Below are positions 1-7,024 of a DNA stretch of 9,967 nt, piece by piece. Both the position numbers and the translations under genes were made by a program. A model generated the notes under the pieces. That model was given only the letters and a program-made list of their open reading frames with translations. It was not told the origin of the DNA and ran no database searches. The stretch is from assembly GCA_012031475.1 (NCBI GenBank), contig JAAUTJ010000123.1, forward strand, positions 1 through 9,967, read 5' to 3'. The DNA is from Leptolyngbyaceae cyanobacterium SM1_3_5. Lineage in GTDB: Bacteria > Cyanobacteriota > Cyanobacteriia > Elainellales > Elainellaceae. Within the stretch, counting starts at the first letter, position 1; every line of letters begins with the position of its first letter.

Positions 1-263
1 TCCGCGAGCCTGGGGGGCGCACCGACGACGTCCGCGAGCTGCTCCCAGGCCAGTTGAAAGGTGACACACCACAGCAGGTTGCGACCGGCGACGTGGGTTT
101 CGTCGAGCGTCGCCGCAAACGTCGTGCGCGGCGGCTCGGAACCGGTGTCGTTCGCCGGCACGACCGTTGCGAGCAAGGGTGGGGTCGATCGCATCCGGGT
201 GAGCAGAAGAGCAGCGAGCCCTGCGAGCAGGAACAACGTCAGAAGCAGGAACAGGCGGAGCAT
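1..263 (-). CDS. Exported or membrane-anchored protein of unknown function, 3' end beyond the window
   Basis: An open frame runs from an ATG at 263 leftward off the edge of the window (87 codons seen, no stop). A good Shine-Dalgarno, GAGAAGG, ends two bases before the ATG. Residues 1-22 are strongly hydrophobic (MLRLFLLLTLFLLAGLAALL), which fits either a signal peptide or an N-terminal membrane anchor. A proline-rich stretch follows to about residue 47, and then a conserved-looking segment TFAATLDETHVAGRNLLWCV and FQLAWEQLADVVGAP. I do not recognise the family, and the visible part shows no catalytic motif. It follows the secreted protein at 364-1698 on the same strand with about 100 bases between them, so co-transcription is possible. 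Base composition matches the GC-rich left segment and not the cyanobacterial remainder. Overlapping plus-strand frames are composition artefacts. Confidence 0.7.
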   Translation of the reverse strand, partial: MLRLFLLLTLFLLAGLAALLLTRMRSTPPLLATVVPANDTGSEPPRTTFAATLDETHVAGRNLLWCVTFQLAWEQLADVVGAPPRLA

Positions 264-289
264 CACCTTCTCACCCGGATCGGCCGGGG

Positions 290-312
290 GCCGGCCCCTC
301 GAAAGGGCCGGC
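290..312. repeat. GC-rich inverted repeat (8-bp perfect stem, 7-nt loop)
   Basis: GCCGGCCC at 290-297 pairs with GGGCCGGC at 305-312 around the loop CTCGAAA. It sits between two minus-strand genes, about 50 bases after the stop of the secreted protein and about 27 bases before the next start. No T-tract follows on the minus strand, so this is not a canonical intrinsic terminator. It could attenuate read-through, stabilise the mRNA 3' end, or reflect high GC only. Confidence 0.4.
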
Positions 313-363
313 ATCCGGCACGACAGACGCACGCCAGACACAGTGGGCGCTTCGGAGCGCGGC

Positions 364-1698
364 TCAGTGCAAGACCGAGCCCTTGGGAGCCATCGGCTCC
401 TGGTCTGCGGGCAGAACCTCGCACTCATCGGGGACGGCGTTCTTGTTGAAATCGAGCGCGTCGCCGTTCTCGATCTCAATGGCGTCGAAGATCTCGTTGG
501 CATTGCAATCGGCCATCGCGACCTTGACTTTTTTGCCACCCGAGCCGAGGTCGAAGTCACCACCGCGGCAGAAGATACCGAGGAATTTGGTCTTCTTGGA
601 GGCGGTCACGGTGGTGGTGTAACCACCGCACGTGGCGCCGCTCTTGTTGGCGATGTCTTGGAGGAACTGTTTGTCCGAGCCGGTGTAGCAGCTGCCGATG
701 GTCACGCTCTTGACCTTGCCCGCCAGCGCCTTGCCAAAGTCGCACGGCGACATACAACCAGGGTAGTTGCCGATGCAACCGGTGCCGATCCTAATGAAAC
801 CACTGCCGCCGGCGCCGGCCGGACCGTTGCCATGCCCCAGGATGGTCACCGAGACGGGTCCGCCTTTGGCCATCGCTGCGGCGCAGATGGCGTTGATCAC
901 GTCCTGCGGGCTGCCCGCACGGGCGACGTTCTTGCCATCGCGGGTGAGGTTGTCGTTGGCATACTCCTCGAACTTGTCGGGAGGGTTGGTCTTGGAAACC
1001 ACGTAGATGTCCGAAGACGGTAGGGGTCCGAGCGCCTTTTGGAGCCGGGTGAGCGCATCGATATCTTCCAGCTTCGAGGTGCGATGCACCATGGTGCGCA
1101 CGGGACCGCCCGCTTGGAAGAGCCCGTCTTCGACGTACTGCCCGTAAACGTAGGAGCGATGCTCGACCACCAGGGTTTCGGCCACCAACACGTCGGCATT
1201 GACCCGAACGGCATAAGGGCCGGGGCCGAGGATGCTCAGGGTGAGCACGTTGGCGGTGAGGTCGGCCGAGTAATCCGAAACCAGGTCGTAGACGTCGAGG
1301 CCCGGCTTGTAGTGGTAGTACTGCAGGTAGTTCGAGGCGGTGATCGCCCGCAGGGCGGCCTTCGAATACTCGCCCTCGGTGGTGGCGGGGTTGGGAACCA
1401 GGATCGGCAGAACTTGCAGACCGGTGATCGTGGCGCTGAGGATCTCCGGGTCGTTGGCGAGCAAGTCGTCCTCGGTCCACTGGAGCGTGAACGGAACGCT
1501 TTCGCCGTCACCACTGACCGGCTGCTCGGGGTAGACGCCCTCGACCAAGGAGGCCGGGGGGAAAAACATCGCATCCGGCGGGATCGGCGCCGCCGCCGCC
1601 GGACCGCCGAGCGCCACCCCCAGGAGGGCGGCCCAGAGCAACGCCCCGGCCAAGATCGGTTTTGAAAAACGGCTGCTTACACCTGTGCTCTCTCTCAT
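364..1698 (-). CDS. Secreted protein with caspase-like (clan CD) His/Cys pair and dockerin-like C-terminal calcium repeats
   Basis: This frame encodes 444 aa from the ATG at 1698. That start is chosen because GGAGG lies 7 bases upstream; a GTG at 1731 gives 11 more residues but has no such site. Residues 1-37 form a signal peptide, with a basic N-region, a hydrophobic core and a likely cut after the Ala run near 37. Residues 38 to ~210 are a probable beta-rich region that I cannot assign. Around 230-375 is an alpha/beta segment with the strand-His motif VTILGHGNG (His289) and the strand-Cys motif VTIGSCYTG (Cys337). That order and spacing is characteristic of caspase, gingipain and clostripain-like folds. 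The C-terminus, about 397-427, holds two Asp/Asn-rich loops (DCNANEIFDA and DFNKNAVPDECE), resembling dockerin or thrombospondin-3 calcium loops common in secreted proteins of Planctomycetota and Myxococcota. Several Cys residues could form disulfides. Peptidase activity is inferred from motifs only, and an inactive relative is possible. Confidence 0.75.
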   Translation of the reverse strand: MRESTGVSSRFSKPILAGALLWAALLGVALGGPAAAAPIPPDAMFFPPASLVEGVYPEQPVSGDGESVPFTLQWTEDDLLANDPEILSATITGLQVLPILVPNPATTEGEYSKAALRAITASNYLQYYHYKPGLDVYDLVSDYSADLTANVLTLSILGPGPYAVRVNADVLVAETLVVEHRSYVYGQYVEDGLFQAGGPVRTMVHRTSKLEDIDALTRLQKALGPLPSSDIYVVSKTNPPDKFEEYANDNLTRDGKNVARAGSPQDVINAICAAAMAKGGPVSVTILGHGNGPAGAGGSGFIRIGTGCIGNYPGCMSPCDFGKALAGKVKSVTIGSCYTGSDKQFLQDIANKSGATCGGYTTTVTASKKTKFLGIFCRGGDFDLGSGGKKVKVAMADCNANEIFDAIEIENGDALDFNKNAVPDECEVLPADQEPMAPKGSVLH

Positions 1699-1756
1699 CG
1701 CTGTCCTCCGGTTGGTTGTGACCAGACGCACCGAAGGTAGCGTAAGCGCGTTTGGA

Positions 1757-1779
1757 GGTCAACCTCAGAAGTGAGGACC
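1757..1779. repeat. Small imperfect hairpin downstream of the MOSC fragment
   Basis: CCTCA (1763-1767) pairs with TGAGG (1772-1776) around GAAG. An outer GGT/ACC pair (1757-1759 with 1777-1779) is separated by a CAA bulge. It begins a few bases after the stop of the MOSC fragment on the minus strand and could be a weak terminator, but there is no T-tract. Its significance is low. Confidence 0.25.
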
Positions 1780-1784
1780 GCAGC

Positions 1785-1976
1785 TCAATCCCAACTCACC
1801 CGATCACCCACCGCAACCTCGCCGCCCTCGAGCACCACGGCGAAGAGGCCGCCGCGCCACGCGGGTGAGAGCGCGGCCTGCAAACCCGCGACGCTCTCTT
1901 CCATCTGCCGGCACGGCCGGGTTTCGCCCGGATTTATCGCAAAAACGCGCCCCCCATCAAAACCAACCCTACGAGC
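1785..1976 (-). pseudogene. C-terminal fragment of a MOSC-domain protein, truncated at the junction
   Basis: Read on the minus strand, 63 codons end in TGA at 1785-1787. The peptide contains FAINPGETRPCRQMEE, then GLQAALSPAWRGGLFAVVLE, then GGEVAVGDRVSWD. This is the recognisable end of a MOSC domain: the conserved Cys, the R-G-G turn before an F-V-L-E-G-G strand, and the closing V-G-D-x-V. MOSC domains bind sulfur or molybdenum-cofactor species (molybdenum-cofactor sulfurase C-terminus, YiiM and YuaD relatives). A full domain needs about 100 or more residues, and here the upstream half is absent: the frame meets a TGA at 1977-1979 and the sequence becomes cyanobacterial. The loss is therefore explained by the junction and not by point mutation. 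The fragment lies 86 bases upstream of the secreted-protein gene on the same strand. Confidence 0.7.
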
Positions 1977-1999
1977 TCACGATGATGCGCTGCTTCTGT
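1970..1999. other. Composition breakpoint between a GC-rich foreign segment and cyanobacterial DNA
   Basis: To the left, the MOSC reading frame stays recognisable up to about 1969 and no HIP1 octamer occurs. To the right, the first GCGATCGC lies at 2000-2007, and from there the octamers recur and the genes are cyanobacterial. The break therefore falls within roughly 30 bases. No insertion sequence, tRNA, attachment repeat or target-site duplication is visible. The minus-strand SDR frame stops exactly in this interval (TGA at 1977-1979), so its last residues may be foreign. Confidence 0.7.
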
Positions 2000-3145
2000 G
2001 CGATCGCATCGCTTCCTTGATGGGAAAGAAAAGGTAGGTGAGCGGATTAATCGTCACAATAATGTCACGGAAATCCCGCTTGGCTAGAGCAACGATCGCC
2101 CCTGCCACCCAATCGGCTGACATCACACCAACGGGATTCAAATTACTTTTGAAGGGACCTAGAATCAGCTTGCGAATGGTGCAGGGCGCATCGAGTCTGC
2201 GTAAGGTAATCAGATCACCCAGCGCTCGCTTCGAGAGTTCATATAGCGGACTTAGAGCGGGGCTGACTTCTGCTTCAGACGTATTAATCCACAGTTCCTT
2301 GAGGGCGCGATCGCTCGATTTTTGCACCGTTCCTAGAAACAGTTCAGCCAATCGCCAAGCGGAGAAAGTATTGATTTCAAACGATCGCGCAATCGCTTCC
2401 GCTGTGCGATCGCCATGTACGTTAATGCCGTGATTAATAATTAGAATATCGACTTTTTGGAGGCGATCGCGCAGTTCATTTTCTGCACCCGATCGCCAAA
2501 CGATCACTTCAGCCGGAACGTCAAATTTAGCATCGGTTGCAGTTGTAATGGCGATTACTTTTGCGCCTTGTTTGCCAGTTTAGACATCAGCGATCGCCCC
2601 ATTGTGCCGGATGCGCCCGTGATGGCGATCGTTTTTCCTTTCAGCGATAGACTGGTTCCCAGCATTTTGTCTAAAAAGGTGTAGTGTCCACAAAAGTAAG
2701 CGTTTCCCTGGTCGAAATGATGCCGCCAATGATAGGTGCGATTCACCGTCCAAACTGAGGGAATTTCTGTTAAATCTCCGGGCTTGTGCGTGAGATCAGT
2801 TTCGAGCAGAAAGCCTTGCGATCGCGCAATTGCGGTTGCTAGAAATCCGGCTGAATATAAACAGCCAAACCACAATCCAGGTTGATCAAAAGCAAAGGCG
2901 ATCGCGCCTGTCAGCAGCAGCATGGCAGTTGCTTCTGGTGTGTCGTTGTGCCACTGCGCTTTGCGATAGGCTTCTAGGCTGACAATGGACAGATCGCGAC
3001 GATACGCTTTGTGATGCAGCGTGTGCGCGGCCTGCAAAGGCGTCCAATAATGTCCAGCAACGTGATAAATATCGCGCATTAATTCGGCAATGACCGTTGC
3101 CAGAATCGCCAGTAAGATTTGAATAAAAATTTGTTTAAAGTCCAT
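1977..3145 (-). pseudogene. Bifunctional sterol desaturase / short-chain dehydrogenase, frameshifted
   Basis: Two minus-strand frames are one gene split by a missing base. The first (3145 to 2555) carries an N-terminal hydrophobic segment and the His clusters of the fatty-acid hydroxylase/sterol desaturase family: H28xxxH32, HTLHH at 41-45 and HWRHH at 139-143. It then carries an SDR Rossmann start TGASGTMG at 176-183. The frame is lost after KLANKAQK. Adding one G to the GG at 2566-2567 restores ANKGAKVIAITTATDAKF and joins the second frame, which holds the SDR NHGIN motif (about 237-242), Ser290 and YELSK (Tyr302, Lys306). Repaired length is about 389 aa, close to the roughly 400 aa of cyanobacterial bifunctional sterol desaturase/SDR proteins. 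Predicted role is lipid or sterol-like ring or acyl chain modification at the membrane; the substrate is unknown. The extreme C-terminus (after about FFPIKEAM) ends at the breakpoint and may not be native. The start ATG at 3145 has only a weak AGAAG site. Confidence 0.85.
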
Positions 3146-3351
3146 CTTCTAAATTGAATGCACCGAGCCTAATGTGGAGCATTGAAATCGATCGCAATTC
3201 TGCCAAATTGAATCGATCGAATGCTTTACTTTTTGTAACCATTTGATAGTGTAATCGCTCCAGTCAGCAAAAGGAAGTCTTCAGCCCAAGTTCAGCAGTA
3301 CGGTGAACAGCAGCCAAGCGTCACACCCGTAGAGCGTCGCTGTTAGGATGA
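3146..3351. other. Divergent intergenic region between SDR fusion and S10 peptidase gene
   Basis: These 206 AT-richer bases separate two divergent genes and must hold both promoters. Repeated short words are visible (ATTGAAT, ATCGATCG), but I cannot assign a convincing sigma-70 pair or a named operator. Plus-strand words such as GATAGTGTAAT near 3246-3256 could be a -10 region; this is weak. Confidence 0.4.
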
Positions 3352-4871
3352 ATGGAACAGGTGATCGCAACTGACGTTCTCAACATGACCGACTCGACCC
3401 CGACGTTTACACCGCGCCAATCCAGCACTACCGAGCATGTCCTGATGCTGCCCGACCAGCAAATTCGCTATCGGGCGATCGCCAGTTGGCAAACGCTGTA
3501 TGAGCGCGAAAAGCCTGTGGCGGAAATGTTTCACGTCGCATATCTGGCCGAGTCGAGCGAGGTGCGTCCGCTGACGTTTGTGGTGAACGGTGGTCCTGGT
3601 GCGGCTTCGGCCTATCTACACATGGGCGCGATCGGTCCCAAACGGATTCAGTTTAGTGAACAGGGCAAATTGCCGAAACCGCCTGTGCGCCTGACGGACA
3701 ATACTGAAAGCTGGTTGAGCTTCAGCGATTTGGTGTTCATCGACCCGATCGGACGGGCTTCAGCCGCAGCGTTCCACCTGAAAAAACGGCTGAAAAATCA
3801 AGTGAAAAACCAGAAGGCGACTCGGACGAACCCAAAGAAACGAAATTTTGGGAAGTGGATCGCGACTTGAATTCGATCGGTGAATTCATCCAGCGATTTT
3901 TGTCACAGCACAAGCGCTGGCTGTCCCCGATTTTTATCGCGGGTGAAAGCTATGGTGGCTTTCGCGTTGCTCGATTGGCTCGCAAGCTGCAACAAGAATT
4001 TGGAGTCGGGCTGTCTGGCGCAATTTTGATTTCACCCGCCTTGGAATTCAGCTTGTTGGCAGGCAGCGACTACAACGTCACGACTTGGGCGACGCTGTTG
4101 CCTTCACTGGCGGCGGCAGCGGCACATCACGATCGCGCAAGCTGGGCTGGCAAACCGGGAGACTTGCAGGCGCACATTCAAGCCGCCGAACAGTTCGCCC
4201 ACAAAACGCTGATTCCTCTACTGGCGATCGGTGCGGCGTATCCGGAAGCCGATCGCCAGCTAGCTTATGAACAATTGGCGGGCTTAATCGGTTTGCCGTT
4301 GAGCGTCGTCAAACAGCAGGGCGGACGGATTAGCTTTGAAACATTTGCGCGAGAACTCTTGCGCGATCGCCAGCGAATTGTCGGCCTTTACGATGCGTCG
4401 ATTATCGGAATCGATCCGTTTCCCGATCGCCCCCTGTATGAAGGCAGCGACCCGACTTTGGACGGACTCGATCGCTTATTTACCGGAGCAATTAACAGTC
4501 ACCTGCGCGATACATTGGGCGTTGAAACGGATTTGACCTATCATCTTTTGAATTTTGAAGTGTTCAAAGCCTGGAAGTTTGATATTAAAGGCGACTTCAA
4601 GCAAGGCTTTGTCGGCGCGATCGATGATCTGCGCGTCGGCATGACCTTAAATCCGTTTATGCAGGTCTACATTACACACGGATTTTTCGATCTGGTGACG
4701 CCTTATTTCTCCTCCAACTATTTAGTCAATCTGATGAAACTCGATCCCGAAATTCGATCGAACCTCACCTTGAAACATTACAAAGGCGGACACATGTTCT
4801 ACGCTTGGGACGCATCGCGGCAAGCTTGGTTTGGCGAAATGCAAAAGTTTTATCGTGAGGCGATCGCCTAA
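3352..4871 (+). pseudogene. S10-family serine carboxypeptidase-like protein, frameshifted
   Basis: Two plus-strand frames form one S10 peptidase gene. The first (from ATG 3352, with an in-frame TGA immediately before it and AGGA close upstream) has the oxyanion-region motif NGGPGAAS at 79-86 and reaches VFIDPIG. There one base is missing near 3751-3753. Inserting it gives DPIGTGFSRSVPPEKTAEKS and a charged linker leading into the second frame, which ends at 4871. That frame has the nucleophile motif GESYGG (Ser200 in repaired numbering), Asp447 in FFDLVTPY and His481 in KGGHMFY, the Ser-Asp-His triad of the family. Repaired length is about 506 aa, normal for bacterial S10 members. No signal peptide is visible, so a cytoplasmic location is suggested, unlike secreted fungal and plant carboxypeptidases. 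An alternative start is ATG 3385, without a ribosome site. The gene is intact apart from the single indel. Confidence 0.87.
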
Positions 4872-4872
4872 G
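4860..4872. repeat. Upstream repeat shared by the two paralogue copies (left copy)
   Basis: GCGATCGCCTAAG here recurs at 5915-5927. The distance to the following start codon is 45 bases here and 44 there. Both starts are preceded by a TGAGGA-type site (GTGAGGA, TTGAGGA). The left copy covers the last codons and stop of the S10 gene, which suggests the tandem duplication carried this upstream segment with it. Part of the match is a HIP1 octamer, so the extra diagnostic bases are few. Confidence 0.5.
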
Positions 4873-4904
4873 TTTCAATTTTGCAATTTTAGTGAGGAAA
4901 AAGG

Positions 4905-5850
4905 ATGCGTCTTTTCGATCGATCGCTGTGGTTTGCATCGGTTTTGAGTGTGTGGACGCTTTGGGGTGGTGGGGTTGTTGCTCAAACTGCACCGACCACT
5001 CTTGAGCAGGAGTTTCAGCGCGAATTGCTTTTGCAAGCAGATGGAACGAATTCTGAAGCTTTTCTAGGACAGTTGCCGCCTGACCTTCCGATCGATCTGC
5101 CGCTGCCCGATCAGGCTCGCATTATTGGCAGCATTGTTGCGGCTGAAGATCAAAAAAATCCTTCCTTTGATTATGAAATTTATCTGACTGTGCCGCGATC
5201 GCCTCAGCAGGTTATGGCCTTCTATCAAGAACAGTTTGGCCTTGCTGGATGGAGAGCAGAAAATCTTCCGAGTCCCGGATTTGTCCGGCCAGAAACCGAC
5301 GATTTCCCCCTAGCTTCCAACTTTTGCAAAGACACGCAAAAACGTTAATATTTTGGTGAATGCTATGCCAAACACTCAAACCGCTTTGGTCAGTGTAAGA
5401 CTAAGCAGTATGGTTGGTGGGCTGTACCCCTCTTGCGATCGCCTACAAGAAGCTTTGACGCAAGAGTTTAGCCAAGCGATTCCGCTACCGGAGTTGACAT
5501 CTCCACCGAATGCCCAAGTTCCGCAAGTCAGCGGCAGCGGCGGTGGTAGCGGTGTCAGTAGAGACTGGCGATCGATCGCGATTATCGAAACTTCGTTGAA
5601 CAATCAAGCGCTGTTGGATCACTATCTTTTGCAGCTTGAGCAGGCTGGCTGGAGACAGCAAGTAAACGGCACGACCGATCAGACGACTTGGAGTTCTTTG
5701 ACGCTGCAAGATGAGGGAGGACAACGCTGGCAAGGACTTCTTTCCATCAACCCCGATGCCGAACCGAACACTTATGTCGCTTCGATCATCGTCTTCTCGA
5801 TCGTCTCCCCCAGACCCACCCCTACTCTCAACACTCCCTACAATCTTTGA
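4905..5850 (+). pseudogene. Exported protein with two related domains, paralogue copy 1, frameshifted
   Basis: The start ATG 4905 follows GTGAGGA. A signal peptide occupies residues 1 to about 26 with a cut near GGVVA|QTAP, and there is no twin-arginine motif. The first frame ends early after FCKDTQKR (stop near 5348). Removing one A from the five-A run at 5336-5342 gives FCKDTQNVNILVNAMPNT and continues into the frame ending at 5850, about 314 aa in all. Its order matches copy 2 throughout. Two related segments are visible, each with a proline-rich opening (LPLPDQARIIGS; IPLPELTSPPNAQV) and a closing helix ending in QxxLAGW or QLEQAGW, so the protein looks internally duplicated. Two Cys residues flank the middle region as in copy 2. 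I do not recognise a named family; the location is inferred to be periplasmic or extracellular. Confidence 0.75.
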
Positions 5851-5875
5851 CCGAGCAATCTTTAACTGAGCAATT
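5846..5875. repeat. Imperfect 15-bp tandem repeat at the end of copy 1
   Basis: TTTGACCGAGCAATC is followed directly by TTTAACTGAGCAATT, matching at 12 of 15 positions. The first unit includes the TGA stop of copy 1. It may be slippage debris; no function is apparent. Confidence 0.45.
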
Positions 5876-5914
5876 CGATCGAATAAGGCGAAATGCCGCC
5901 GTTTTTGTCAGAAA

Positions 5915-5927
5915 GCGATCGCCTAAG
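5915..5927. repeat. Upstream repeat shared by the two paralogue copies (right copy)
   Basis: GCGATCGCCTAAG repeats the word at 4860-4872, 44 bases before the start of copy 2. At the left site it lies over the 3' end of the S10 gene; here it lies in non-coding DNA. This supports a duplication unit of about 1055 bases. Confidence 0.5.
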
Positions 5928-5958
5928 CTTTACCCGCAATTTATTGAGGAATCAAAAG

Positions 5959-6852
5959 ATGCGCTTTTTTAATCGATCGCTTTTGTTTGCATCCGTTTTG
6001 AGTGTGTCTGCGCTTTGGAGGGGCGGGGTTATTGCTCAAACTGCGCCTGCCGCCTCGGAACAAGAATTGCTGCGAGATATGTTGTTGCGAACGTTCGGAT
6101 CAGATGCTCAAGTTTTGCCGGGGCAGTTGCCGTCTGAGCTTGCGATCGATTTGCCGCTGCCCGATCAGGCTCGGATTATCGGCAGCATTGTTTCGGCTGA
6201 AGGGCAAGAAAATGTTTCATTCTATGATTATTTGATTTTTTTGGATGTGCCGCGATCGCCTCAGCAAACCACAGATTTCTATCAAGAACAACTCAGCCGC
6301 GCCGGATGGAGAGTAGCCGAAGACTTCACGAGTCCCAGTCCCGGATTTGCCTCGTCAGGAGACAGGTTCATTATCTCCCCCACTTTTTGTCAAGATACAC
6401 AAGTTTTGAATATTGCGGTGAGAGCTTTGGCAAATGACCAGGGAGCAACGGTGAGTTTGCAACTGGCAGATACCGCCGATCAACCCTATTCCTCTTGCAA
6501 TCCACCCGATCTTCCTGAAGATCCACGCACATCTATTCCGCTGCCAGAGTTGACTGCTGCGCCGAATACTCAGGTGCGAGCATTCGGCGGTGGCGGTTCA
6601 GAGAGCAACTGGAATTCGACTGCGAATATTGAAGGTTCGTTGACCAGTCAAGCGCTGTTGAATCACTATGTTTCGCAACTTGAGCAGGCAGATTGGACAC
6701 AACAGGCCAGCGACACCCGCGACGCGATCGCTTGGAGTTTCCTGACGCTGCGAGATGAAGAAGGACGGCCTTGGCAGAGCTTTCTCTCGATCGCGCCTGC
6801 TGATGAACCCAACACCTACGCCGCTCAATCATTGTCCTCAGTACCAACTTGA
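5959..6852 (+). CDS. Exported protein with two related domains, paralogue copy 2
   Basis: ATG 5959 is chosen because the N-terminus MRFFNRSLLFASVLSV aligns with copy 1 and a TTGAGGA site lies about 10 bases upstream; an upstream ATG at 5893 lacks this. As read, the protein has 297 aa. The signal peptide covers 1-26, with a cut near GGVIA|QTAP. Segment 1 (about 64-118) runs from IDLPLPDQARIIGS to QEQLSRAGW, and segment 2 (about 193-247) from IPLPELTAAPNTQV to SQLEQADW, so the chain appears to hold two copies of one domain. Cys144 and Cys180 are shared with copy 1 and could pair. The last residues read TYAAQSLSSVPT, whereas copy 1 has TYVASIIVFS. One added base near 6825 would give TYAASIIVLSTNLTRFGF with a stop at 6867-6869, so a C-terminal 1-nt deletion is likely. 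Family and function are unknown. It lies upstream of tatA but has no Tat signal itself. Confidence 0.8.
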   Translation: MRFFNRSLLFASVLSVSALWRGGVIAQTAPAASEQELLRDMLLRTFGSDAQVLPGQLPSELAIDLPLPDQARIIGSIVSAEGQENVSFYDYLIFLDVPRSPQQTTDFYQEQLSRAGWRVAEDFTSPSPGFASSGDRFIISPTFCQDTQVLNIAVRALANDQGATVSLQLADTADQPYSSCNPPDLPEDPRTSIPLPELTAAPNTQVRAFGGGGSESNWNSTANIEGSLTSQALLNHYVSQLEQADWTQQASDTRDAIAWSFLTLRDEEGRPWQSFLSIAPADEPNTYAAQSLSSVPT

Positions 6853-6950
6853 CGCGCTTTGGTTTCTAACGAAGAAGTTCGATCGAACGTTTTTGCCCAA
6901 AAGCGATCGCCCCCATCGACGCAGCAAATCTGCGATCGCCCAATCCTGAT

Positions 6951-6956
6951 TACAAT
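6951..6956 (+). promoter_or_regulatory. Possible -10 element for tatA-pth
   Basis: TACAAT lies about 70 bases upstream of the tatA start, in a 155-base gap containing three HIP1 octamers. The expected -35 zone (around 6928-6933) is a poor match, so this is weak. A perfect palindrome GTTCGATCGAAC followed by GTTTTT lies further left (about 6877-6894) and could end transcription of the upstream gene. Confidence 0.25.
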
Positions 6957-7024
6957 TGGAAGGACGCTAAAGAAGTGCGATCGCCCCTGTTTTTTGTCGG
7001 ATCTTTTTGTCGGAGGAAAGTTCT

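Noticed and set aside
61..1023. Long plus-strand frame of 320 codons
   Set aside because: It lies antisense to the secreted protein and the left-edge gene, in GC-rich DNA where stops are rare. Its peptide has no recognisable motif, while the minus strand gives signal peptides, Shine-Dalgarno sites and motifs.
791..1665. Further long frames on both strands (791-1480 minus, 1039-1665 plus)
   Set aside because: Arg/Gly/Pro-rich low-information peptides overlapping the secreted-protein gene; shadows caused by high GC.
1771..2037. Plus-strand 88-codon frame across the junction
   Set aside because: It crosses the composition break and is antisense to the MOSC fragment and the SDR gene; no motif or ribosome site.
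6877..6894. GTTCGATCGAAC plus T-run as a strong terminator
   Set aside because: The palindrome leaves only a 4-bp stem once a loop is allowed; similar GATCG palindromes are frequent in this HIP1-rich DNA.
7007..7024. TTG start for tatA
   Set aside because: It would place the strong GGAGG inside the coding sequence; GTG 7025 is correctly spaced from it and starts where TatA homologues begin.
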